Assembly (NCBI RefSeq): GCF_019278525.1
Contig: NZ_CP058986.1
Location: 2,452,001 to 2,516,000, forward strand
Reading direction: 5' to 3'
DNA: 64,000 bases
Source: Polaribacter sp. HaHaR_3_91
Lineage (GTDB): Bacteria > Bacteroidota > Bacteroidia > Flavobacteriales > Flavobacteriaceae
In this document: positions 56,366 through 64,000 of the stretch, piece after piece
Layout: every line of letters begins with the position of its first letter
Position numbering within the stretch: the stretch's first letter is position 1
Notes under the pieces: generated by a model
Database searches by the model: none
What the model was told of the DNA's origin: nothing
The model's input: only the letters and a program-made list of their open reading frames with translations
Program-made: the position numbers and the translations under genes

Positions 56366-56865
56366 TTTTTCTTTTTAAAAGTGCCACAAATTTACTTTAA
56401 AATGAGCATAAAAAATACGAATTTTATTAATTACAATTCGTTTTTATCAAGTCTCAAATAAAACAGTACTTTTTTTATACTATTCTAAAACTTTATTTCT
56501 TCGGACATTAACATATCATAAAATTTAGGTGCTGCTTTTTTATATAATTCTATAAATTCAAGTAAATTTTAACTTCAAAATCAGTTTTCTCAGCATTTTT
56601 TATCAAAAATAACTTAAATACGGATTTCTAAAGTTCTTTAAAATTAGCATGACACAACAAGTTATTGTATAATTTTATATATTTGAAATAAATAATCCAT
56701 AATAATTATTCAATTTTACTAAGAAATACCTAATAATATATAATAAGTACTCTTTTTTATTTAATAGCGTAAATAAAATGATAATTTCGCTTTTATAAAT
56801 AGAAATGGGTTACGATAATATTTAAGTTATAAAAAACCTATTACTGATAAGCATAAAACTAGATT
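56366..56865. other. 500-base gap upstream of the thioesterase gene
   Basis: No complete gene is visible. A short minus-strand frame at 56485-56568 (NLLEFIELYKKAAPKFYDML, ending MSEEIKF) reads like the end of a protein and may be a gene remnant. Confidence 0.45.
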
Positions 56866-57414
56866 ATGATTAAACAATTTAAACATATTAAGGAATCACA
56901 AGTAAAAATTATGGAGTTGATGAAACCATCCAACTCTAATTTTAGCGGTAAAATTCATGGAGGTTATATTTTAAATTTGATGGATCAAATAGCATTTGCT
57001 TGTGCTTCTAAACATTCTGGAAATTACTGTGTTACGGCTTCTGTAAATAAGGTTGATTTTTTAAACCCTATTGAAGTTGGCGAATTAGTAACCATGAAAG
57101 CTTCTATTAATTTTACAGGAAGAACCTCTATGGTTGTAGGTTTACGTGTAGATTCTGAAAATATTAGAACTGGAGAAACAAAGCATTGTAACTCTTCTTA
57201 TTTTACAATGGTTGCAAAAGATGATGATGGAAAAAGTACACCTGTACCCGGAATTGTACTAACAACTAAAGACGAAGTTAGACGTTTTGCAAGAAGTATT
57301 ACTAGACAAAGTGAAGGAAGAAATAGAACTTCTCGTTTTCATAGCAAAGTTTTTAAAGTAGATGAGTATATTCACTTACTAGAGGAAAGCAATGCTAAAA
57401 TTGACTTAAAATAA
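56866..57414 (+). CDS. Acyl-CoA thioesterase (hotdog fold)
   Basis: A 182-residue YciA/BACH-type acyl-CoA thioesterase. The motif NFSGKIHGGYILNLMDQIAF has the conserved HGG and Asp, followed by VTASVNKVDFLNPIEVGELV and FTGRTSMVVGLRV, all typical of the hotdog fold. The C-terminal 40 residues are basic and variable. It is solitary, ending before a bidirectional terminator. Confidence 0.9.
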   Translation: MIKQFKHIKESQVKIMELMKPSNSNFSGKIHGGYILNLMDQIAFACASKHSGNYCVTASVNKVDFLNPIEVGELVTMKASINFTGRTSMVVGLRVDSENIRTGETKHCNSSYFTMVAKDDDGKSTPVPGIVLTTKDEVRRFARSITRQSEGRNRTSRFHSKVFKVDEYIHLLEESNAKIDLK

Positions 57415-57511
57415 GATTTATATAAAGGAATAAGACCTTCTCAAATACCTAAATTTAAGCGTTAAGAAAACTATATAAAACGTTCGTTGTACTATTTTAT
57501 TAAAAAAATAA

Positions 57512-57548
57512 AAAAAACCGAGTAAAATTAATTTTACTCGGTTTTTTA
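57512..57548. terminator. Bidirectional terminator
   Basis: ACCGAGTAAAATTAATTTTACTCGGT with A-run and T-run on the two sides, between convergent genes. Confidence 0.9.
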
Positions 57549-57566
57549 ATATTTTAAAATGTCTAA

Positions 57567-59042
57567 TTATCTTCTACTGTAATTAGGAGACTCTTTAGTA
57601 ATTGCTACATCATGCGGATGACTTTCATTAATTCCACTTGCCGTAATTCTTACAAATCTACCCGTTTCTTTTAATGTTTCTACATCTTTTGCACCACAAT
57701 ATCCCATTCCAGCTCGTAACCCTCCAATAAATTGGTGGATACTTTCTGCAAGCTCTCCTTTATAAGGAACACGACCTACAATACCTTCGGGTACTAGTTT
57801 TTTAATATCATCTTCTACATCTTGAAAGTATCTATCTTTAGAGCCTTGTTTCATAGCTTCTACAGATCCCATACCTCTATAAGATTTAAATTTTCTTCCT
57901 TCGTAAATAATAGTTTCTCCTGGCGATTCTTTTGTACCTGCTAAAAGAGAACCTAACATTACAGAATCTGCTCCTGCTGCAATTGCTTTAGGTATATCTC
58001 CTGTATAACGAATTCCTCCATCTGCAATTACTGGCACTCCACTACCTTTAATAGCTGCTGCAACTTCTAAAACAGCAGAAAACTGAGGAAAACCAACTCC
58101 TGCAACTACTCTGGTAGTACAAATAGAACCTGGTCCAATACCTACTTTTACAGCATCTGCTCCTGCTTCTACCAAATATTTAGCCGCAGCTCCTGTTGCT
58201 ATATTACCAACCACTACATCTAATTCTGGAAACTTTGCTTTTACAGCTTTTAAAACTGCAACTACACCTTTAGTATGTCCGTGAGCTGTATCTATAATTA
58301 CAGCATCTACACCAGCATTTACTAATGCTTCTGCTCTATCTACTGCATCTCCTGTAACACCTAATGCCGCTGCAACTCTTAATCTACCAAAAGAATCTTT
58401 GTTAGCAATTGGTTTCTGAGTTACTTTAGTGATATCTCTAAAAGTAATTAATCCTTTTAATTTATAATTTTCATCAACAATTAAAAGTTTTTCTATTTTA
58501 TAATTCTGAAGAATTTTTTCTGCATCACTTAAAGAAGTTCCAACATCTCCAGTTACTAGGTTTTCGCTAGTCATTACTTCTACAATAGGTCTTTGGCTAT
58601 CATGCTCAAAACGTAAATCTCTATTAGTAACAATTCCTTTTAAGATGCCATTGTCATCTACAATAGGAATCCCTCCAATACCATGTTCTTTCATGTTTGC
58701 TTTTGCTTCAGCAACCACAGCCGTTAAAGGCAATGTAACAGGGTCTAAAATCATTCCGCTTTCTGCACGTTTTACTTTTCTAACTTCTTTAGCTTGTTGC
58801 TCAATAGTCATATTTTTATGTAAAACACCAATACCACCTTCTCTTGCAATAGCAATTGCTAAAGCAGATTCTGTAACGGTATCCATAGCAGCAGATGCAA
58901 TTGGAACGTTGATTGTAATGTTTCTAGTAAATTTTGTTTGAATACTTACTTCTCTTGGAAGTACATCGGAAAAGGCTGGGACTAAAAGAACGTCGTCATA
59001 TGTTAATCCTTCTCCTAAAATTTTGTTGTCGTGTGCTGTCAT
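57567..59042 (-). CDS. guaB: IMP dehydrogenase GuaB
   Basis: GuaB converts IMP to XMP, the first committed step to GTP. The 491-residue barrel shows [20 protein letters not shown] near the N-terminus, two CBS domains inserted (about residues 95-205), [15 protein letters not shown] with the catalytic Cys (about 304), and [13 protein letters not shown] and [10 protein letters not shown]. It has a TAAATTTG promoter box upstream (59068-59075) and shares the terminator with the facing gene. Confidence 0.98.
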   Translation of the reverse strand: MTAHDNKILGEGLTYDDVLLVPAFSDVLPREVSIQTKFTRNITINVPIASAAMDTVTESALAIAIAREGGIGVLHKNMTIEQQAKEVRKVKRAESGMILDPVTLPLTAVVAEAKANMKEHGIGGIPIVDDNGILKGIVTNRDLRFEHDSQRPIVEVMTSENLVTGDVGTSLSDAEKILQNYKIEKLLIVDENYKLKGLITFRDITKVTQKPIANKDSFGRLRVAAALGVTGDAVDRAEALVNAGVDAVIIDTAHGHTKGVVAVLKAVKAKFPELDVVVGNIATGAAAKYLVEAGADAVKVGIGPGSICTTRVVAGVGFPQFSAVLEVAAAIKGSGVPVIADGGIRYTGDIPKAIAAGADSVMLGSLLAGTKESPGETIIYEGRKFKSYRGMGSVEAMKQGSKDRYFQDVEDDIKKLVPEGIVGRVPYKGELAESIHQFIGGLRAGMGYCGAKDVETLKETGRFVRITASGINESHPHDVAITKESPNYSRR

Positions 59043-59067
59043 GTTGCAATTAAGGTATAATTGCGTG

Positions 59068-59075
59068 CAAATTTA
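59068..59075 (-). promoter_or_regulatory. Promoter -7 box of guaB
   Basis: TAAATTTG fits TAnnTTTG, 25 bases before the guaB ATG. No TTG at -33. Confidence 0.45.
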
Positions 59076-59173
59076 CAAATAATATATGAATTTTATACTA
59101 TCAAGAACCTAGTATCTATAATGATAACAATTAGTTTACATTTTAAGTTATTTTTATTTATTCTAAATAAGAC

Positions 59174-59203
59174 TTGTGTGATAGCAATTGAATTGTATAT
59201 TTG
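59174..59203 (+). promoter_or_regulatory. Canonical Bacteroidota promoter of the imelysin operon
   Basis: TTG (59174-59176), exactly 19 bases, then TATATTTG (59196-59203) match the consensus. Transcription would start near 59210, 40 bases before the ATG. Confidence 0.8.
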
Positions 59204-59251
59204 CGACGTAAAAACACACTATTTTAAATCAATCTAAATAAATTTAACAAA

Positions 59252-60466
59252 ATGAAATTTAACTTTACAAAACTACCTTTACTATTATTAACAAGTATTT
59301 TAGCTATTTCTTGCTCTAATAATGAAGATGAAATACCAACAGAACAAATATCTAAAGCGGATTTTATAGAAAACTATGCAACAATAGCATCTACAAATTA
59401 TTCAGACACATACAATACTGCTGTAGCAATGCAAACCAAAATTAATGCTTTTATTGCAGCACCTACAGAAACTACTTTAGCAGAAGCAAGAACTTCTTGG
59501 TTATATGCTAGAGATTTTTATGGACAAACAGAAGCGTATAGAGAAGCGAACGGACCAATTGATAACGAAGATTTATTAGCAACCGAAGGACAAATTAACG
59601 CATGGCCTTTAGATGAAGGTTATATTGATTATGTTTTTAATAGTACTGGAGGAACTGTACAAAATGGCTTAATTGGTGATACTACTGTTGAATTAACAGC
59701 AGCAAATCTTATAGCTAAAAATGAAGATGGTGGTGCAGACAATATTGCTACAGGATGGCACGCTATTGAGTTTTTACTTTGGGGGCAAGATTTAAACTAC
59801 GACCCTATTAACCATACCACAGATAATTATGCTGTTTCTGGAGATAGACCTTACACAGATTATACAACGGCAGACTTTGCAGATAGAAGAGCTACTTATT
59901 TACAAGTTGTTACAGATTTATTAATTAATGACTTAAATGATTTAAATAATACTTGGGCAGTTGGTGGTACTTATAGAACAACTTTTGAAGCTTTAGAGGA
60001 AGATGTTGCACTAAAAAATATCTTAAGCGGTATTGGTTTTATTTCTAATGGTGAAGTTGCTCAAGAAAGAATTTTTGCTGCTATAGATGAAGGGCAAGAA
60101 AATGAACATTCTTGTTTTTCTGACAATACAAACCAAGATATGTGGGCAAATGTACATGGATTAAATAATATTATTGTTGGTACCTATACTACAGAAAGTG
60201 GTGCTATTATTTCTGGTGTTTCATTGATAGAATTAGTGAATCAAAATAATGCAACTTTTGGAGCGTCTTTAGATGTAAAATCTTCCGAAACGATTTCTAA
60301 ATTAAATACTTTATTAGGTTTGGGTAAGAATTTCGATGAAATTATTAGCGAAGAAAATTTAACTTCCGGTGGTCCTGCTAATGATTTGGCAGTAGCATTA
60401 GTAAATCAAAGTCACGCAATTTCTGATGCAGCAGGTGCTTTAGGTGTTAGTATTACTGTAGAGTAA
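59252..60466 (+). CDS. Imelysin-family lipoprotein 1
   Basis: A 404-residue lipoprotein (signal peptide ending in lipobox AISC, about residue 21). The imelysin/EfeO-like fold is shown by the GxHxxE motif in GWHAIEFLLWG, preceded by DEGYIDYVFN and followed by LNDLNNTWAVGGTYRTTFE. Imelysins are thought to bind iron or heme-iron; their function is still debated. It is the first of three lipoprotein genes (imelysin, di-heme oxidoreductase, imelysin) in one operon. Confidence 0.92.
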   Translation: MKFNFTKLPLLLLTSILAISCSNNEDEIPTEQISKADFIENYATIASTNYSDTYNTAVAMQTKINAFIAAPTETTLAEARTSWLYARDFYGQTEAYREANGPIDNEDLLATEGQINAWPLDEGYIDYVFNSTGGTVQNGLIGDTTVELTAANLIAKNEDGGADNIATGWHAIEFLLWGQDLNYDPINHTTDNYAVSGDRPYTDYTTADFADRRATYLQVVTDLLINDLNDLNNTWAVGGTYRTTFEALEEDVALKNILSGIGFISNGEVAQERIFAAIDEGQENEHSCFSDNTNQDMWANVHGLNNIIVGTYTTESGAIISGVSLIELVNQNNATFGASLDVKSSETISKLNTLLGLGKNFDEIISEENLTSGGPANDLAVALVNQSHAISDAAGALGVSITVE

Positions 60467-60495
60467 GTAATTTAAATAATACAATTATTATTAAT

Positions 60496-60526
60496 AAAAC
60501 TGAAGGCTTTTATAGTCTTCAGTTTT
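60496..60526 (+). terminator. Hairpin between imelysin 1 and the di-heme gene
   Basis: AAAACTGAAG and CTTCAGTTTT form a perfect 10-bp stem, followed by CTCTATTTTAT, i.e. a weak T-run. It may be a partial terminator or a processing site that lowers expression of the two downstream genes relative to the first. Confidence 0.5.
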
Positions 60527-60550
60527 CTCTATTTTATAAATAAAAAGTAA

Positions 60551-61960
60551 ATGAAGTATTTTTTTTACATTCTAATTTTTTTCCTTTTCTCTTGTACTTC
60601 TGATGAGTTTTCTGAAGAAGAATATATAGACATTAATTACGAAGCAGGCGAAGAAAATCTAGTATCTGGTTTATCTGTAGAAGCTTTTACAGCAGAAAAA
60701 GCTTTTGGTAGATCAATTCCGGGATTATCAAATTTAGAACTGGCTTTTTTTGGTATTGGTAATGCCATGTTTGAGCAAAGTTGGGTTTCTGCTCCGGCAA
60801 CAACCACTTCTAGAGATGGTTTAGGTCCCATATTTAACGCTAGAGCTTGTGCTACTTGTCATTCTAATGATGGTAGAGGAACTCCTATATTAGAAAACGG
60901 TGCCGTTTCCGAAGGATTTTTAATCCGTTTAAGTTCTGGAAACGATTTAATTTCAGGCCCAATTGGTATTGCTAATTATGGAGGTCAATTACAAGACAAT
61001 TCTAATTTAGGTATGGCTAAAGAAGCAACAATTAATGTGCATTTCGAAACAATTACAGGTAGCTATTCTGATGGAGAAGGTTACGAAATAAGAAAACCAA
61101 CCTACACAATTGTAAATGAAAATTATGGTTCTTTAAACAACCCAAAACAATCTCCACGCGTTGGCCCGCAAGTAATTGGTTTAGGTTTTATAGATGCTTT
61201 AAGCGAAGCTAGTATTTTAGCAAACGAAGATATTAATGATATTGACGGAGACGGAATTTCGGGAAAAGCAAATTATGTTTGGAATGTTAGAGCGTCTAAA
61301 TCTACCATTGGTAAATTTGGATGGAAAGCCAATCAACCAACACTAGAACAACAAGTTGCTGGTGCTTTTAATGGAGATATGGGTTTAACTTCTTCTTTAT
61401 TTCCGGATGAAAATTGTCCGCATGGTGTAGATTGTAGCAAATTAAATAATGGTAATAATGTTAATGAAACAGTAGAAGTACCAGATACTCAAATGAGTAG
61501 AATAATGGTATACCAAGCAGCTATTTCTGTACCTAAAAGAAGAGATTTTAAAACGCTAGATGTCTTAGAAGGGAAACAGTTATTTAATGATTTAGCTTGT
61601 GTTATTTGCCATGTAAACAATTTTACAACAGGCAATGACTACTCATTATTAAAGCAACTAGAAAATATAATTATTAGACCTTATTCAGATTTTTTATTGC
61701 ATGATATGGGTGATGAATTAGCAGATAATAGAGCCGATTTTTTAGCTGATCGAAACGAATGGAGAACACAACCTCTTTGGGGTTTAGGCTTAATCGAAGA
61801 AGTTAATAAGCATACTTTTTTATTACACGATGGTAGAGCAAGAAATATCGAAGAAGCTATTTTATGGCATGGTGGAGAAGCAGAAAACGCTAAGAATAAT
61901 TTCAAAAATTTATCAAAAGAAAAACGCGAACAACTACTTAAATTTTTAAATTCATTATAA
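60551..61960 (+). CDS. Di-heme oxidoreductase (DUF1111) lipoprotein
   Basis: A 469-residue protein with a lipoprotein signal (FLFSC, about residue 15) and two c-type heme sites: ARACATCHSNDGRG (about residue 100) and DLACVICHVNNF (about residue 352). The DUF1111/'thiol oxidoreductase' family is widespread next to imelysins. The redox role is unclear: likely electron transfer in the periplasm or outer membrane linked to iron acquisition. It starts 84 bases after imelysin 1 and ends 2 bases before imelysin 2. Confidence 0.92.
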   Translation: MKYFFYILIFFLFSCTSDEFSEEEYIDINYEAGEENLVSGLSVEAFTAEKAFGRSIPGLSNLELAFFGIGNAMFEQSWVSAPATTTSRDGLGPIFNARACATCHSNDGRGTPILENGAVSEGFLIRLSSGNDLISGPIGIANYGGQLQDNSNLGMAKEATINVHFETITGSYSDGEGYEIRKPTYTIVNENYGSLNNPKQSPRVGPQVIGLGFIDALSEASILANEDINDIDGDGISGKANYVWNVRASKSTIGKFGWKANQPTLEQQVAGAFNGDMGLTSSLFPDENCPHGVDCSKLNNGNNVNETVEVPDTQMSRIMVYQAAISVPKRRDFKTLDVLEGKQLFNDLACVICHVNNFTTGNDYSLLKQLENIIIRPYSDFLLHDMGDELADNRADFLADRNEWRTQPLWGLGLIEEVNKHTFLLHDGRARNIEEAILWHGGEAENAKNNFKNLSKEKREQLLKFLNSL

Positions 61961-61962
61961 TC

Positions 61963-63030
61963 ATGAAAAAGCATCTTTTATTTTTTCTATCTGCAATAAT
62001 ATTCCTTTCATCTTGTAGTAAAGAAAATTCAAATTCATCATCTGCAATAGATCTTTTTCACGAAGAATATTACAGCGTAAATATATTGCCGTCTTTAAAC
62101 AATTTTAAAGCAGCTATAGAGAAACAAATAACACTTACAGAAAATTTTAAAACCAATACAACGCAAGAAAACTTTACTTTATTACAAACACAATGGGTAA
62201 ATTGTGCAAGTTCTTTTTCTAAAACGCGTGTATATAATGTAGTAGATGTAAAGTCTTTGTATTATGATATTATAATTTATAATTTCCCTGTAAATCCAAG
62301 TCTTATAGAAAATAATATTTTAGAAAAAACAACTTTTAATACCGATTATATTAGCAATAGCAGTACGGTTTCTAAAGGATTGGCAGCAATGGAATATTTA
62401 CTTTATAATGAAAATGGTACAAAAAATAGTCTTACTCTTTTGCAAGAGGATACCTTTAGGGTAAATTATTTATTAGCCATTACAAAAGAAAATTTAAGGC
62501 AAATAAACCTATTAATCGATTTTTGGCAACAAGGTTACAAAGACACTTTTAAGAGCTACAAAAGCTTGTCTTGTATAGAAAACGCACGTTGTTTGGCATT
62601 TAATCAACTTATAAATATTATAGATATTATTAGAGTTACCAAAATAGGTAAACCTGCAGGATTAGAAAAAACACCTAATACAGATGTAGAACTTTTAGAA
62701 GCATATAGAAGTAAAAGTTCTTTAAAATTGATACAAAGTTCTTTAGAGGAAATACAAAATGCCTATGCTTTAAGTAGCGTTAATTTTGCCAATATTGTTG
62801 ATGAAATATCAGATTCATCAGAAATATCTTCGGAGATAAATAATAGTTTCAATACAGTTTACAATAATATAGATGCGATTGATACCGATTTGTATACGGC
62901 TATTCTTAATGGAGATCAAAGTGTAGCAACTTTACATACATCTTTACTAACTTTATTACAATATTTCTCTGTAGACGGAGCAAGTATTTTATCTGTAAAT
63001 GTTTTACCTACGGATAATGATGGAGATTAA
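61963..63030 (+). CDS. Imelysin-family lipoprotein 2, altered metal motif
   Basis: A 355-residue lipoprotein (lipobox LSSC, about residue 18) of the imelysin type, shown by overall length, the helical pattern, and the counterpart of GxHxxE in KGLAAMEYLLYNENG. There the motif reads GLAAME, with Ala in place of the His, so metal binding would differ from the first copy. It starts 2 bases after the di-heme gene and closes the operon before a strong terminator. Confidence 0.83.
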   Translation: MKKHLLFFLSAIIFLSSCSKENSNSSSAIDLFHEEYYSVNILPSLNNFKAAIEKQITLTENFKTNTTQENFTLLQTQWVNCASSFSKTRVYNVVDVKSLYYDIIIYNFPVNPSLIENNILEKTTFNTDYISNSSTVSKGLAAMEYLLYNENGTKNSLTLLQEDTFRVNYLLAITKENLRQINLLIDFWQQGYKDTFKSYKSLSCIENARCLAFNQLINIIDIIRVTKIGKPAGLEKTPNTDVELLEAYRSKSSLKLIQSSLEEIQNAYALSSVNFANIVDEISDSSEISSEINNSFNTVYNNIDAIDTDLYTAILNGDQSVATLHTSLLTLLQYFSVDGASILSVNVLPTDNDGD

Positions 63031-63083
63031 GAACAATCATTCTTTAAAATAAGGAGTACAAACTCCATTGTATTTCAACAAAA

Positions 63084-63124
63084 AAAAAATCAACCTATAT
63101 GTAAAGTATAGGTTGATTTTTTAT
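63084..63124. terminator. Bidirectional terminator
   Basis: AAATCAACCTATA and TATAGGTTGATTT form a perfect stem with A-run and T-run, between two convergent genes. Confidence 0.9.
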
Positions 63125-63152
63125 ATAAATAAGTTACATCAATCTAAGCATC

Positions 63153-64000
63153 TTAAAACTTAAACTCTAAAGTAACATAGTAGTTTCTTGGTGCAGAAGG
63201 TATAATTCCTGGTCCAGGATATCCCGTTGCTCTACGTGTAAAATAACTGTTATCTAAAAGATTGTTTACACCGGTTTCTATCTTCATAAACTTGTATTTA
63301 TAAGAAGCAGAAAAGTCTAAAATATCATAGGCAGGTATTTCTCCTGTAACTCCGCTAATACTTCCGCCTATTGCATTGGTAGCATCAGAAAATTGGCGCG
63401 ATAAATAAGAGTATTGAATACTGGCTAAAAAATCTTTATAACCAAACTTCATACCTGTTTTAATATTAATGTTTGGTATAAATTCTACCTCATTCCCTTC
63501 TACTCCATTAATATCAGATTCGGTATATTCTGATGTTATAAAAGAAGAATTGATAAAGTAATTTAACACATAATCAGAATCATTTGTAAAAAACTTTTTC
63601 AGGTTAAAATCTATCAAACTTTCTACTCCTAAAATTCTTGCATCACCAATATTATCTCTTTCTGCTTTACCATCATCTCTTGTGTAAATATTAATTCTAT
63701 CGTTATAAAACAAGCCAAAAACATTGGCATCATAAGAAAAGAAGTTTTTATAATTTCCACGAAAACCGGCATCAATTGTAAATCCTTTTTCATCAGAAAT
63801 ATCCGGAGAAATTTCAAAAGCTGGGTTTGCAGTACTAATATCCGAAAAGGTTACAGAACGGTAATTCTGAGAAATATTACCATAAAATTCTGTTGTTCTA
63901 TTCAATTTATAACTAGAACCTAAACCTAATAAAACAAAACTTCTTTCGTTGGTTTCTTCTTCATCTCTTAAGTTTTCATTAATTACATTTCCGGCAGCAT
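63153..64000 (-). CDS. TonB-dependent receptor, C-terminal part
   Basis: The frame is open up to the right edge (the first residues there read AAGNVINENLRDEEE) and ends with the outer-membrane insertion signal YYVTLEFKF. The visible 282 residues are barrel strands such as TTEFYGNISQNYRSVTFSDI, DYVLNYFINSSFITSEYTES, IKTGMKFGYKDFLASIQYSY and MKIETGVNNLLDNSYFTRR; the phrase NLLDNSYFTRR is typical of FecA-like siderophore/iron receptors. It ends facing the imelysin operon, so an iron-transport locus is likely. The N-terminal plug is outside the window. Confidence 0.9.
   Translation of the reverse strand, partial: AAGNVINENLRDEEETNERSFVLLGLGSSYKLNRTTEFYGNISQNYRSVTFSDISTANPAFEISPDISDEKGFTIDAGFRGNYKNFFSYDANVFGLFYNDRINIYTRDDGKAERDNIGDARILGVESLIDFNLKKFFTNDSDYVLNYFINSSFITSEYTESDINGVEGNEVEFIPNINIKTGMKFGYKDFLASIQYSYLSRQFSDATNAIGGSISGVTGEIPAYDILDFSASYKYKFMKIETGVNNLLDNSYFTRRATGYPGPGIIPSAPRNYYVTLEFKF

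Overview
The window looks like chromosomal DNA of a marine-type member of the Bacteroidota, most likely family Flavobacteriaceae (Polaribacter/Tenacibaculum-like). The evidence is the low G+C content (about one third by eye), promoter boxes of the Bacteroidota type (TAnnTTTG, two of them with a TTG placed 19 bases upstream), few Shine-Dalgarno-like leaders, and typical family content: head-GIN protein, OMP barrel receptor with CarboxypepD-like N-terminus, GlmU-family protein, imelysin/di-heme lipoproteins, and the proline dehydrogenase/aroB divergent pair. I see no rRNA, tRNA, insertion sequence, phage gene or CRISPR array.

Layout. 1-2.3 kb: the start of an MtfA-like peptidase gene and typA/bipA. 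2.4-10.3 kb: a complete thiamine operon on the minus strand, read thiS-thiC-thiE-like-thiD-thiE-thiG-thiH-thiF from a TPP riboswitch at about 10.22-10.30 kb; its intergenic gaps are filled with dispersed palindromic repeats. 10.4-13 kb: LETM1-like small protein and proline dehydrogenase, divergent from aroB. 13.1-18.5 kb: outer-membrane barrel receptor, AraC regulator, cold-shock-domain protein with a strong promoter and long leader, and a lipoprotein. 18.6-23.8 kb: TetR - ABC half-transporter - HlyD adaptor - TolC export operon, in which the ABC ATPase has lost most catalytic motifs. 23.8-30.7 kb: Xre/membrane cassette, tricorn-like S41 protease, TRIC channel, DEAD helicase, thioesterase. 30.8-40.7 kb: MATE pump, several DUF proteins, head-GIN protein with paired operators, methyltransferase, Lon, and a nucleotidyltransferase preceded by a possible short RNA or attenuated leader.

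40.9-44.7 kb holds the most accessory-looking gene: a single 1246-residue protein with a predicted PD-(D/E)XK-like N-terminus, a STAND-type P-loop NTPase and a long helical C-terminal part, which is the architecture of stand-alone anti-phage sensors. 45-52 kb: amino-acid permease, copper module (CopZ-like, CopA, and an AraC regulator that itself carries a CxxC metal-binding-type N-terminus), and the KtrA/KtrB potassium uptake pair. 52.6-59 kb: priA, GlmU-family protein, acyl-CoA thioesterase, guaB. 59.2-64 kb: an imelysin - di-heme oxidoreductase - imelysin lipoprotein operon facing the end of a TonB-dependent receptor, probably an iron-related locus.

All function calls come from reading the sequence and from memory of protein families; no database search was run.
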